Assembly: GCF_016616235.1 (NCBI RefSeq)
Contig: NZ_CP067100.1
Span: 744,001 to 808,000 of the forward strand
Direction: 5' to 3'
Origin: Bradyrhizobium diazoefficiens
GTDB taxonomy: Bacteria > Pseudomonadota > Alphaproteobacteria > Rhizobiales > Xanthobacteraceae
DNA: 64,000 bases
Positions 53,906 through 62,349 of the stretch are shown here, in pieces. How positions within the stretch are numbered: the stretch's first letter is position 1; each line of letters opens with the position of its first letter. Position numbers and translations under genes: made by a program. The notes beneath the pieces are model-generated. The model did no database searches. It saw only the letters and a program-made list of their open reading frames with translations, and was not told the DNA's origin.

Positions 53906-53915
53906 CGCATGGCGA

Positions 53916-54031
53916 GCTGTCATCGTCCGCGAAGGCGGACGATCCAGTATCCAGAGGCCGGCGTTGGGGATTCGCTCCCACCACATCCGCCGCGGAGTAC
54001 TGGATGCCCCGCCTTCGCGGGGCATGACAGC
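53916..54031. repeat. Palindromic intergenic repeat, type C (perfect 8-bp ends)
   Basis: GCTGTCAT (53916-53923) and ATGACAGC (54024-54031) are perfect inverted ends of a 116-bp unit. CGTCCGCGAAGGCGGACG and GCCCCGCCTTCGCGGGGC are internal hairpins, and GATCCAGTATCCAGAGG mirrors a later GTACTGGAT block. No coding capacity. It lies between the CorC-type gene and bolA and may serve as their shared terminator. Confidence 0.7.
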
Positions 54032-54033
54032 GG

Positions 54034-54303
54034 TCACCCTTCCCCCGGTGCCTGCGCGTGGATCGCGAGCGCGTGGACGGTGCCGGAGAGTTCCGCCGCC
54101 AGCGCCGAATTTATCATGCGGTGGCGGTCGACCCGGCTCTTCCCTTTGAAGGCGGCAGACACGATATAAACGCGAAAGTGCGTCTCGCCGCTTGGCCGAT
54201 GGCCGGCGTGGCCCTCATGCAAATGTGACTCGTCGACGACTTGCAGGCTTTCCGGCGTGAAAGCTTCCTGCAACTTGTTGCTGATAGTGTCTTTCATAAC
54301 CAT
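54034..54303 (-). CDS. bolA: BolA-family protein
   Basis: This 89-residue protein has the BolA class II KH-like fold. ISNKLQEAFTPESLQVVDES leads into HAGHRPSGETHFRVYIVSAAFKGKSRVDRHRMINSAL, with the His that binds iron-sulfur clusters with monothiol glutaredoxins. ATG 54303 or 54297 are both possible. It is divergent from the J-domain gene, as in related genomes. Confidence 0.9.
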   Translation of the reverse strand: MVMKDTISNKLQEAFTPESLQVVDESHLHEGHAGHRPSGETHFRVYIVSAAFKGKSRVDRHRMINSALAAELSGTVHALAIHAQAPGEG

Positions 54304-54452
54304 GAGTGCCATTAAAGCGTGCGCAAGCGCCCCGTCAATTGCATAGGCCGCCTCTGGCGGCGGTCCTAAAAAATGCCGAGGTGCTACGGGGTTTCGCCCT
54401 AATTGCAATGTCAAGACTTGAAGGTTTTTGCATTGCGTAGTCAAAGTCAGCC

Positions 54453-55085
54453 ATGCCGATCGATTCATCAAAGTTCTTCGACTCCATCCGCGTGAAGCCG
54501 CGGGGCAAGCAGCCGGAAGTGAAGCCGCGCGACGCCGTGGTCAACTGCGAATGGGCCGGGTGTCAGAACAAGGGCGCGCACCGTGCGCCGAAGGGCCGCG
54601 AGAACCAGCGTGAGTACTGGCACTTCTGCCTGAACCATGTGCGCGAGTACAACCAGAACTACAATTTCTTCTCCGGCATGAATGCCGACGCGGTTGCGCG
54701 CTACCAGAAGGATGCGCTGACCGGCCACCGTCCGACCTGGAAGATGGGCGCCAACGGCGGCAAGAAGGGTGCGGAAGCCGAGATCGACATGGCGTCCGAT
54801 CCGTTCAGCATGTTCTCCGAGATCAACGGCCGTGCGAATTGGCGGAAGGGCCCGGAGGCCCAGCCCAAGGCCGAGACGCGCAAGGTGATGAACGCCGAGC
54901 GCAAGGCGCTCCAGGTCATGGGTCTCGGCCCCAATTCCACACTCGCCGACGTCAAGAGCAAGTACAAGGCGCTGGTCAAGCAGCACCACCCCGATGCCAA
55001 CGGCGGCGACCGCTCGACCGAAGACCGCCTGATCGAGATCATCAAGGCGTATAATTACCTGAAGACGGTGGTGCGCGAGGCCTAA
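54453..55085 (+). CDS. J-domain co-chaperone
   Basis: This 210-residue protein has its J domain at the C-terminus (about 150-208) with HPD in KQHHPDANGGD. NCEWAGCQNKGAHRAPKG in the first 50 residues is a Cys-rich conserved part, followed by YWHFCLNHVREYNQNYNFFSG. This is the alphaproteobacterial DnaJ-like family usually found upstream of cobS. It stimulates DnaK ATPase; the client is unknown. Here cobS lies about 6 kb away. Confidence 0.9.
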   Translation: MPIDSSKFFDSIRVKPRGKQPEVKPRDAVVNCEWAGCQNKGAHRAPKGRENQREYWHFCLNHVREYNQNYNFFSGMNADAVARYQKDALTGHRPTWKMGANGGKKGAEAEIDMASDPFSMFSEINGRANWRKGPEAQPKAETRKVMNAERKALQVMGLGPNSTLADVKSKYKALVKQHHPDANGGDRSTEDRLIEIIKAYNYLKTVVREA

Positions 55086-55149
55086 AGCGCGACGAGGTCG
55101 GGATGAATCCTCATCGCGATTTGGGTTATGGGTCGAGCATCATGCTCTA
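55083..55149. repeat. Dispersed short repeat after the J-domain gene
   Basis: TAAAGCGCGACGAGGTCGGG, ATGAATCCTCATCGCGATTT and GGGTCGAGCATCATGCTC resemble a repeat common between Bradyrhizobium genes. The ATCATGCTC end overlaps the stop of the convergent histidine kinase gene. Confidence 0.5.
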
Positions 55150-56187
55150 GGCCGCGATCTCCGGGAAAGACAGCTCGCAGACCAATCCTTCTGGCCTCCA
55201 TTGCCGGGTGATTCTTCCCCGCAAGGTCCGGATCACACCATCGACAGCGCCGATCCCAAAACCCTTGCGGGTCGGCTCGGTGACCTCCGGCCCGCCGCTT
55301 TCCGACCAGCGCAGGACGAGAGACGTGGCCGGATCGGCCTCCCAGCGGATATTCAACCGGCCCGAAGGCGTCGACAGCGAGCCGTATTTGGCGGCGTTGG
55401 TCGCCAGCTCATGGACGGCAACTGCGATCGACTGGGCCAGCATCGCCGGCAGGCGGATGTCTTCGCCCTCGATGCGGACCCGTTCGCGGTCCCCGCTTGC
55501 GTAGGGCCGGAGCTCTTCTTCGACGATCGTCTTCAGGCTCGCGCCGGTCCAGCGCGAAGCCGAGAACAGTCTCTGCACGTTGGCAAGGGCGCTGAGCCGG
55601 CCTTGAAAAACGGCCTGGAACTCGTCCGCGCTCTCGGCCTTCGTTAGCCGCAGCATCGCCTGGATCACCGCTAGCAGGTTGTTGGACCGATGGTCGACTT
55701 CGGCGGTGAGAAGCATCATCCGCTCTTCCGCCTGCTTGCGGGCCGTGATGTCGACCAGCATGTTGACGGCTCCGACCAGCTGGCCGTCTTCGTCGCGCAG
55801 CGGCGTGGGATAGGGCACGAAGCAGATCCGCGAGCCGTCGGGCCGTTCGGCAACAGCCTCGGCATCACGCACGGGACGATTCTGCTTGAGGGCGACCGCC
55901 ATGGGGCATTTGTCGTGGGGAAGCGGTGTGCCGTCGGGCAAATAGAGCTTCCAAGTCACGCACCACATCTCGCCAATCTTCGGCGTGCGTCCGGCGAAGT
56001 CGATGCAGGCCCGATTGAAGAAGGTGATGCGGCCCTCTGCGTCGGTGGTGTAGATGGCTGCGGGCAGTGCCTGGAGCAAGTCCCGGAATCGCCTCTCGGA
56101 ATCCGCGCCGGCCGCGCTGCTGCTTGCTGCCTGTCTGGCGATCTCGCCAATCCTGGCCTCGTCAGATGGCCCAAACAAGTCCAGCAT
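55147..56187 (-). CDS. HWE-family sensor histidine kinase with PAS domain
   Basis: This 346-residue soluble kinase has a PAS domain (about 32-148: FRDLLQALPAAIYTTDAEGRITFFNRAC) and an HWE kinase core. The phospho-acceptor is His166 in EVDHRSNNLLAVIQAM. VAVHELATNAAKYGSLS (His259/Glu260) and LRWSESGGP (Trp294) give the H-W-E signature, and GFGIGAVDGVIRTLRG is the ATP-lid end. No response regulator lies beside it. HWE kinases in rhizobia often serve the general stress response, but no link is shown here. Confidence 0.9.
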   Translation of the reverse strand: MLDLFGPSDEARIGEIARQAASSSAAGADSERRFRDLLQALPAAIYTTDAEGRITFFNRACIDFAGRTPKIGEMWCVTWKLYLPDGTPLPHDKCPMAVALKQNRPVRDAEAVAERPDGSRICFVPYPTPLRDEDGQLVGAVNMLVDITARKQAEERMMLLTAEVDHRSNNLLAVIQAMLRLTKAESADEFQAVFQGRLSALANVQRLFSASRWTGASLKTIVEEELRPYASGDRERVRIEGEDIRLPAMLAQSIAVAVHELATNAAKYGSLSTPSGRLNIRWEADPATSLVLRWSESGGPEVTEPTRKGFGIGAVDGVIRTLRGRITRQWRPEGLVCELSFPEIAA

Positions 56188-56376
56188 TGCGTTCCTCTAC
56201 GCGCCACATCAGGCAATTCGTCGGCCGCGTATAGGTTCCACATTGCTCCTCGGGGACGAGCAGGCCCCTCGACCTTTCCATAGCCGAGGCGCCCGGATGG
56301 AGCGTCAGCGTCGTCCGGGTCCATCTCGCACAAGCGACTTTTCCGGATTGCGCTTCGCTCCATCGGAACTGCTTCG

Positions 56377-57477
56377 TCATTCCTCCGGCATCGCCCCAAC
56401 ATAGGACGAACTCGGCCGGATCAGCCGTCCCGTGCGCTGCTGCTCGCGCGCATGCGCGGTCCAGCCCGCGACGCGCGCGACCGCGAAGATCGGCGTGAAG
56501 GCCTGCCTTGGGATCGCGAGCGCATCGAGCAGGATCGCGGTGAAGAACTCCACGTTGGTTTCCAGCGGCCGCTCCGGATTCTTCTTGCGTAGCGCGCTGC
56601 GGATATAGGCCTCGACCTCGCCCGCGAAGGGCAAGTCGGCGCCGTTGGCGGCAAGCGCCTCGACCGCGGCCTTGAGCACGTCGGCGCGCGGATCGCGCAC
56701 GCGGTAGACGCGGTGACCGAAGCCCATCATCCGCTCGCCGCGGGCGAGGGCCGCATCCACCCAGGGCTGGATGCGCTCGCGCGAGCCGATCGCGTCGAGC
56801 ATTTCCAGCACCGGCTCGGGCGCGCCGCCGTGCAAGGGGCCGGTCAGCGCGCAATAGCCGGCGGTGACGGCGGCGAACAGATCGGCTTGCGTCGAGGCAA
56901 CCACGCGCGTGGTGAAGGTCGAGGCGTTCATGCCGTGGTCGCTGGCGGTGACAAGATAGGCGTCGAGCGCCGTGACCTCGCGCGTTTCAGGCCCGCGCCC
57001 ATGCAGCATGCGCAGCGTGTCGGTGGCGTGGCTCGCGCTCGGCTCGGGCGCGACCGGATCGAGCCCCTTGGCGCGCCGGACCAGCGCGCCGGCGATCACC
57101 GGAAACGCGCCGACGATGGTCGCTTCATGCGTAAGGCCCTCTTCGGCGCGAAGTCCGGCGACCGCCGCGCGAAAGCCGTCGATGATGCCCATGCCGCGCG
57201 TCGCCGGCAGCAACTCGTCCAGCCGCGCGAAAGCGCGCTTACGGGCCGCGCCGAGGCTCGCTTGCACATCGGCTTCGCTCAAGCTGGTCTTGCTTGCGCT
57301 GGCGCCGTTCCAGAGCCGCGCGGTGACGCCCTCGAAGCTCGATGTGGCGGCGAGGCGCCCGACATGCTCGCCGGCGATGATCAGCTCGCCGCGCTCGCCG
57401 TCGACATGGCTCAGCGCGGTCTCGGCCGCGGGAATGCCGTCCAGCCCGATCTGGCTTTTGGTGAGGTGGATGTTCAT
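56377..57477 (-). CDS. Citrate synthase-family enzyme (citrate / 2-methylcitrate synthase type)
   Basis: This 366-residue citrate synthase-fold protein keeps active-site histidines His181 (ASDHGMNASTF), His216 (TGPLHGGAP) and His255 (GFGHRVYRV). The third catalytic position is Glu310 in NVEFFTAIL, where the classic enzyme has Asp. This is seen in the short CitA-like subgroup, as I recall, but makes the activity uncertain. AAGGAG precedes ATG 57477. It is divergent from a related gene with a DNA-binding domain, across an 80-bp region with palindromes. Confidence 0.85.
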   Translation of the reverse strand: MNIHLTKSQIGLDGIPAAETALSHVDGERGELIIAGEHVGRLAATSSFEGVTARLWNGASASKTSLSEADVQASLGAARKRAFARLDELLPATRGMGIIDGFRAAVAGLRAEEGLTHEATIVGAFPVIAGALVRRAKGLDPVAPEPSASHATDTLRMLHGRGPETREVTALDAYLVTASDHGMNASTFTTRVVASTQADLFAAVTAGYCALTGPLHGGAPEPVLEMLDAIGSRERIQPWVDAALARGERMMGFGHRVYRVRDPRADVLKAAVEALAANGADLPFAGEVEAYIRSALRKKNPERPLETNVEFFTAILLDALAIPRQAFTPIFAVARVAGWTAHAREQQRTGRLIRPSSSYVGAMPEE

Positions 57478-57526
57478 GACCCGATCTCCTTTGCACTGCA
57501 CGAAGAGAAAGGTCGGGCCTCTCGAC

Positions 57527-57556
57527 AGATTGATCAATCTTGATTACATAAATCAA
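57527..57556. promoter_or_regulatory. TTGAT-type palindromes between the two citrate synthase genes
   Basis: AGATTGATCAATCT (57527-57540) is a perfect 14-bp palindrome. TTGATT (57540-57545) and AATCAA (57551-57556) form a second dyad with 5-nt spacing, ending 1 nt before the ATG of the plus-strand gene. The motif TTGAT thus appears four times within 30 bp. Operators of the neighbouring DNA-binding citrate synthase protein are the natural guess. Confidence 0.6.
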
Positions 57557-57557
57557 T

Positions 57558-58784
57558 ATGAAAAATTCCAGGGAGCTCTACCTCTCGGCCCGGGAAGCCG
57601 CCGCCGAACTTGCGATCTCGCCGGCGACCCTCTACGCCTATGTCAGCCGCGGCCTGATCCGCTCCGAGCCGACGCCGGATTCCCGCAAGAACCGCTACCG
57701 CGCCGAGGACGTTCGCGCCCTGAAGGAGCGCCGGGTGCCGGCGCCGGAGCCAAAGGGCCTGCGCAGCTTCGACGCCGATCTGCCGGTGATGGATACCGAG
57801 ATCTCGACCATCAGCGAAGAGGGCGCGATCTATCGCGGCGTGAACTGCGTCGATCTCGCCGAGAACGACACGCTGGAGCACACCGCAACACTGCTCTGGG
57901 ACGTCTCCGGCGTCGATCCGTTCGCGCCTGACAATCAGCCCGCGATCTCCGAGGAGATGCGCGCGATTGCAGAAGCCGCGCGCCGGGCCGCGCCGATCGA
58001 TCGCGCCATCGCCGTGCTCGCGCTCGCCGCCAGCGCCGATCCGCGTGCCTTCACCCGCGCGTCCGATGGCCGCGCGCTGGTCGGCGCGCGCATCGTCCGC
58101 CTCCTGGTCGCCACTATGCTCAATGCGGAAGCCTCGGCCGAGCCGCTGCATCAGCAGGTCGCGAAAGCGTGGGCGGCGGACAACAAGCATGCGCCCGATC
58201 TGATCCGACGCGCATTGGTGCTGCTCGCCGACCACGAGCTGAATGCCTCGACCTTCACCGCGCGCTGCGCGGCCTCCACCGGACTCAACCTCTATGATTC
58301 CGTCATTGCTGGCCTTGCCGCGCTGAAAGGCCCCAAGCATGGCGGCGCCGGCGTGCTGGCCTCGCAGCTGGTCAAGACACTGATCGACCGCGATGTCGAG
58401 CCGATGGTGCGCGAGCGCGTCGCGCTCGGCGAGCGTTTCGCCGGCTTCGGCCATGGCGTCTACAAGCGCGGCGATCCCCGCGCGCAATCGCTGCTGAACG
58501 CACTCGCCCGTGCGGGCGCGCCGCGAAAATTCACCCGGGAGGTGCCGGAGCGGATCGTCGAGGCAACCGGCGAGCTGGTCAACATCGACTACGCGCTCGC
58601 GGTCTTGGTGCATGCCCTGCGCCTGCCGGCTGGCAGCGAACTCGCTCTGTTCGCGATGGCCCGCAGCGTCGGCTGGATCGCGCACGCCAGCGAGCAATTG
58701 CAGTTCGGCAAGCTGATCAGGCCACGGGCGCGGTATGTGGGACCGGCACCGGGGCGGAGATCGATGGTCGTGGAGAAGGCCTAG
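57558..58784 (+). CDS. Citrate synthase-family protein with N-terminal DNA-binding domain
   Basis: This 408-residue protein joins an excisionase/MerR-like helix-turn-helix (about 7-55: YLSAREAAAELAISPATLYAYVSRGLIRSE then NRYRAEDVRALKERR) to a citrate synthase fold (about 80-400). The catalytic residues are His226 (ADHELNASTF), His261 (GPKHGGAG), His299 (GFGHGVYKRGD) and Asp344 (LVNIDYALAV). In GHGVY, Gly replaces the usual Arg after His. No ribosome site is seen at ATG 57558, so it may be leaderless. It could be a metabolite-sensing repressor or a working enzyme with its own promoter control. Confidence 0.83.
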   Translation: MKNSRELYLSAREAAAELAISPATLYAYVSRGLIRSEPTPDSRKNRYRAEDVRALKERRVPAPEPKGLRSFDADLPVMDTEISTISEEGAIYRGVNCVDLAENDTLEHTATLLWDVSGVDPFAPDNQPAISEEMRAIAEAARRAAPIDRAIAVLALAASADPRAFTRASDGRALVGARIVRLLVATMLNAEASAEPLHQQVAKAWAADNKHAPDLIRRALVLLADHELNASTFTARCAASTGLNLYDSVIAGLAALKGPKHGGAGVLASQLVKTLIDRDVEPMVRERVALGERFAGFGHGVYKRGDPRAQSLLNALARAGAPRKFTREVPERIVEATGELVNIDYALAVLVHALRLPAGSELALFAMARSVGWIAHASEQLQFGKLIRPRARYVGPAPGRRSMVVEKA

Positions 58785-58958
58785 GGCATATACTCACGCC
58801 TGCTGCAATGCGCCGGCTCGGATCGTACGTCGCTGTAGAGTTCGTCAAGCCTGCGTCTCGAGACCGCAGCAATCTTTTCAGATAGGCCCCTAGCTGGTAA
58901 AACGTGGAAGCACCACGGCGCGCAGCCCTGAGGCATAGGGTGCAAGGATCATCTAACA

Positions 58959-59144
58959 ATGAGCAAAGCGAAACGCTCCGCCGAGCAGCAGCTCGCCGAC
59001 GAGGCCGACCGGAAGGCGCAAAACCCAGTTGGGGCGCGCCAAACGATAGCGGATAGCCACGCCGATCCAGAGTTCAAGGAAAATCATGAACGTCTCAGAG
59101 CGGAGCGGCTAGCGCGGGACGCCGGACGTAAGACCAACGAGTGA
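58959..59144 (+). CDS. Small hydrophilic protein of unknown function
   Basis: This 61-residue, highly charged protein starts MSKAKRSAEQQLADEADRKA and ends RAERLARDAGRKTNE. It is rich in Ala, Arg, Glu and Lys and probably helical. AAGGAT lies about 13 nt upstream of the ATG. I do not know a family. Its GC content looks lower in the flanks than for surrounding core genes. Confidence 0.5.
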   Translation: MSKAKRSAEQQLADEADRKAQNPVGARQTIADSHADPEFKENHERLRAERLARDAGRKTNE

Positions 59145-59271
59145 AGTGCGCTGCCCGGCAGTCCTCTGTCCAGAAGCACTGGCTCGAAGTCGTCAGCCCC
59201 ATAGCCGCTGGCTCAAATGAGCCGCACTGACGTTGTAGGATGCAGTTGCGCTGCAAGCGCGAGCAGATCTT

Positions 59272-59511
59272 CTAGTCCTCAAGAATGGATTTCGTGGCTA
59301 AGAAGACTTGTTCCGCCGTGCCCTTGATTGTGCCCTTGGCCCAAGCCTGAAACACGGTGACGTAGGCGCTTTTGTAGGCCTCTTCGTCTGCCGAAAAGTA
59401 CACTTCGTCGGTTGCGAGATCCAAGACCAGCGCGCCTTTGTCGATGCAAATCTCCTCAACCAGGACGAGGCGCTCTTCTTGTTCGGCCAGATGGCGCTTT
59501 ACAATGCTCAT
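59272..59511 (-). CDS. Small protein of unknown function (79 residues)
   Basis: This 79-residue protein is preceded by GAGGAGACCCA, a good ribosome site. It reads MSIVKRHLAEQEERLVLVEE, then IDKGALVLDLATDEVYFSAD and EAYKSAYVTVFQAWAKGTIK, a compact acidic protein without membrane segments. Base composition is clearly less GC-rich than the neighbourhood, which suggests transfer. Function unknown. Confidence 0.6.
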   Translation of the reverse strand: MSIVKRHLAEQEERLVLVEEICIDKGALVLDLATDEVYFSADEEAYKSAYVTVFQAWAKGTIKGTAEQVFLATKSILED

Positions 59512-59642
59512 TGGGTCTCCTCGTTGTGTGCTAGCTGGGCCGTATTTCCGACAAACGCGCTGAACAGTTTCGTGCGGAGACTGAGGGCTGCGGCAGTCAG
59601 GCCGAAAGGGCCGCTGGCCAGCGTGACATGAGTTGCCGAGTC

Positions 59643-59679
59643 AAAAAAAGCCCCGCCTCCGATCACGCGGCGGCGGGGC
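59643..59679 (-). terminator. Rho-independent terminator of the cold-shock gene
   Basis: On the minus strand, GCCCCGCC/GGCGGGGC (59650-59657 and 59672-59679) form an 8-bp stem followed by seven T residues (A 59643-59649 on the plus strand). It lies about 60 nt past the csp stop. This is the clearest intrinsic terminator in the window. Confidence 0.85.
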
Positions 59680-59739
59680 GGGACCACAGGCCCTGCCAGT
59701 ACATCCGTGGCTAGAGCGACATGGCTGTTGTGCTACTGC

Positions 59740-59949
59740 TTAAGCAGCACGAAGATTTTCAGCAGCCGACTTTCCCGTGCGACGGTCTGCGACGATGTCA
59801 TACGACACCGTCTGACCTTCGTTCAGGCTGCCCATGCCGGCGCGTTCGACGGCGCTGATATGAACGAACACGTCCTTGCTGCCGTCCGTCGGTTGGATAA
59901 AGCCGAAGCCCTTTTGGCCGTTAAACCACTTCACTGTACCTGTGTTCAT
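59740..59949 (-). CDS. cspA: Cold-shock domain protein
   Basis: This 69-residue nucleic-acid chaperone has RNP1 (KGFGFI, 13-18) and RNP2 (VFVHIS, 27-32) in one cold-shock domain, opening [18 protein letters not shown]. It melts RNA structure in cold or growth-phase transitions. AGGAAAACC lies just before the ATG. A separate intrinsic terminator marks it as monocistronic. The long gap upstream fits the long leaders usual for csp genes. The symbol is a family label, not a proven orthologue. Confidence 0.93.
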   Translation of the reverse strand: MNTGTVKWFNGQKGFGFIQPTDGSKDVFVHISAVERAGMGSLNEGQTVSYDIVADRRTGKSAAENLRAA

Positions 59950-60324
59950 CAGGTTTTCCTTTCGGGTGCACGCAGGAACTGGCTCGCGGGAATCGCGGCC
60001 ATCATTCCGGGTAGTCGATTTTGGAGAATGTCTGAAACGTGCGCGCCGTCAGGATCTGAGGCGAAAGCGGAACAGTTGTTCGGCCAGTATCGATGCGGGA
60101 ACAATACACCAGCACCGGGAATACTTCAAGGAAGAATGCCAGCAGGTGCTTTCTTTTGCGTGTGGCGCATCCGTTGCGTAGTTAAGAGCGCTCCAACCCG
60201 CCGATTGCGGGAGGCGCTTCGCCTAGCGGGAGCCTGATCGGCGCTGTTAGTTGCGCCCACCGCGCGATACCGTCGCTACGACAATGCATGCTTTCCTCGG
60301 CTGAACCAAGTTGTAGCGCACACT
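59950..60324. other. Leader of the cold-shock gene and gap to dedA
   Basis: These 375 bases hold no gene I can support. The minus-strand csp leader should lie at about 59950-60100, and the end of the dedA transcript at 60182-60324. No strong hairpin-plus-T terminator was seen for dedA. Confidence 0.35.
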
Positions 60325-60984
60325 CTAGGCCCGCGGTTTGCCTTTCGCGAAGCCGTCGCCGTTTCGCCGGCGATAGATCCACATCGCTACACCCAGACCG
60401 AGCGCCGCGCCGACCACGGTCAAAATCCAGATGTGCTTGCCGACATGCCCATGGTGATGCAGCCCGGCATATTCGTGCAGAGCCGACACCGCCAGAACGC
60501 CCGGCAGCACATGCGCCGGCGCCCACAGCAGGATCGCCGGGATATTCACCGCATAGAATCTCGCCGGCGCCATTCCCAGCGCGCCCGCCGTCACCGGCAC
60601 AAAGGCGCGGATCGGCGGCACGAAGCGGGCGAAGAACACGGCCCAGGTGCCGAAGCGGTGGAAGAAGCTTTCGCTCTCGGCGACCACACGCGGATAATTG
60701 GTCAGCGGCCAGGCGGTGAGGATCTCGCGCTGGCGCCGGTGCCCGATCCAGTAGGCCGAGCCGTCGCCGAGCACGGCACCGAGCGCGGCCGCCAGCAGCA
60801 CCCATTGCAGCTGCAGCTCGCCGCCGGGGACCAGCGCGCTCAGCGCCAGGATGATGGTCGAGCCCGGGATCACCGATCCGACCACCGGAACCGCCTCTAA
60901 CAGAGCCGCCAGGAACAGGGTCAGATAGGCCAGCCACGCATGGGCCGAGACAAACGAGATGAGGGGATCGAGGAAGGACGTCAC
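60325..60984 (-). CDS. DedA-family membrane protein
   Basis: This 219-residue protein has the DedA/SNARE-associated domain. YLTLFLAALLEAVPVVGSVIPGSTIILALSAL is the first re-entrant helix with the conserved Glu and Pro. GAVLGDGSAYWIGHRRQ and FFHRFGTWAVFFARFVPPIRAFVPVTAG (with the FARFxPxxR signature) follow. The family acts in lipid (undecaprenyl or phosphatidyl) flipping and membrane homeostasis. GTG 60984 keeps the conserved LDPLISFVSAHAW opening; the frame extends to 61122 without support. Confidence 0.88.
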   Translation of the reverse strand: MTSFLDPLISFVSAHAWLAYLTLFLAALLEAVPVVGSVIPGSTIILALSALVPGGELQLQWVLLAAALGAVLGDGSAYWIGHRRQREILTAWPLTNYPRVVAESESFFHRFGTWAVFFARFVPPIRAFVPVTAGALGMAPARFYAVNIPAILLWAPAHVLPGVLAVSALHEYAGLHHHGHVGKHIWILTVVGAALGLGVAMWIYRRRNGDGFAKGKPRA

Positions 60985-61282
60985 GTCGTCTCTGTGGTGG
61001 GCTGGGACTATCCGGTTCAGACCCTGGTTAAGTAAGGCAGGGCGGCGAAAGTGCCACTCGCGCAAGGCCCCTCGCCCGTCCAGAGGCGAAATTCGGGCGT
61101 GATTCGCAAGGCAGCCCTCCAAAAACTGCGTTCCTCACCTATCTAAATGAAAAGACAACGGAACTTTGATTGGGGCGCGGGCTTCTGCCCGCACGTTGTC
61201 TCTGATAGGTTCGCAGCCGCACCCAGCCGCAGCCAACGTGCAAATAACTGGTCTCGGGATCGCCCGGGACCTCGGAGGATTG

Positions 61283-62281
61283 ATGACGACCGCCGCCCTG
61301 TCCAAAGTTGAGGAAGTTTCCGGTCTGCCCGACATGAAGGTGTCGGTGCGCCAGGTGTTCGGGATCGACAGCGATCTCGAAGTGCCGGCCTATTCCGAAG
61401 TCGACCCTCATGTGCCGGAAGTTGATTCCGACTATCGCTTCGACCGCGCCACCACGCTCGCCGTGCTCGCAGGTTTCTCCAAGAACCGCCGCGTCATGGT
61501 GACCGGCTATCACGGCACCGGCAAATCCACCCATATCGAGCAGGTCGCCGCCCGTCTGAACTGGCCCTGCGTGCGCGTCAATCTCGACAGCCATATCAGC
61601 CGTATCGATCTCGTCGGCAAGGACTCGATCGTGGTCCGCGACGGCAAGCAGGTCACCGAATTCCGCGACGGCATTCTGCCCTGGGCGCTGCAGAACAACG
61701 TCGCGCTGGTGTTCGACGAATACGACGCCGGCCGTCCCGACGTGATGTTCGTGATCCAGCGCGTGCTGGAAGTCTCGGGCCGCCTGACCCTGCTCGACCA
61801 GAACAAGGTGATCAAGCCGCATCCGGCGTTCCGGCTGTTTGCGACCGCCAACACGGTCGGTCTCGGCGACACTTCGGGCCTCTATCACGGCACCCAGCAG
61901 ATCAACCAGGGCCAGATGGACCGCTGGTCGATCGTCACCACGCTGAACTATCTCAGCCATGACGAGGAAGTCGAGATCGTGCTGGCCAAGGCCAAGCACT
62001 ATCGCACTCAGGAAGGCCGCGACACCGTCAACAAGATGGTGCGCCTGGCCGACCTCACCCGCAACGCCTTCGCCAATGGCGATCTGTCGACGGTGATGAG
62101 CCCGCGCACGGTGATCACCTGGGCGGAGAACGCCGACATCTTCGGCGATATCGGCTTCGCCTTCCGCGTCACCTTCCTCAACAAATGCGACGAGCTCGAA
62201 CGTCCCTTGGTCGCCGAGTTCTATCAGCGCTGCTTCAATGCGGAGCTGCCGGAATCGGCGGTCAACGTGGCGCTCAGCTGA
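61283..62281 (+). CDS. cobS: Aerobic cobaltochelatase subunit CobS
   Basis: This 332-residue AAA+ subunit drives cobalt insertion into hydrogenobyrinic acid diamide in aerobic cobalamin synthesis. [19 protein letters not shown] opens the protein. Walker A is GYHGTGKST (75-83) and Walker B is [25 protein letters not shown] and [18 protein letters not shown] are later AAA+ segments. GGAGG lies 4 nt before ATG 61283. cobT follows after 68 nt. Confidence 0.95.
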   Translation: MTTAALSKVEEVSGLPDMKVSVRQVFGIDSDLEVPAYSEVDPHVPEVDSDYRFDRATTLAVLAGFSKNRRVMVTGYHGTGKSTHIEQVAARLNWPCVRVNLDSHISRIDLVGKDSIVVRDGKQVTEFRDGILPWALQNNVALVFDEYDAGRPDVMFVIQRVLEVSGRLTLLDQNKVIKPHPAFRLFATANTVGLGDTSGLYHGTQQINQGQMDRWSIVTTLNYLSHDEEVEIVLAKAKHYRTQEGRDTVNKMVRLADLTRNAFANGDLSTVMSPRTVITWAENADIFGDIGFAFRVTFLNKCDELERPLVAEFYQRCFNAELPESAVNVALS

Positions 62282-62291
62282 GGTCTAGGAT

Positions 62292-62337
62292 GTCGTCCCG
62301 GCTCCCCGTGCGCAATTGCGCGCCGGGTCGGGACGAC
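62292..62337. repeat. Inverted repeat between cobS and cobT
   Basis: GTCGTCCCG (62292-62300) and CGGGACGAC (62329-62337) form a perfect 9-bp stem. The loop contains GCGCAATTGCGC. It occupies most of the 68-nt gap and might limit read-through into cobT or stabilise the cobS message. Confidence 0.55.
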
Positions 62338-62349
62338 GGATAGGGTGAG

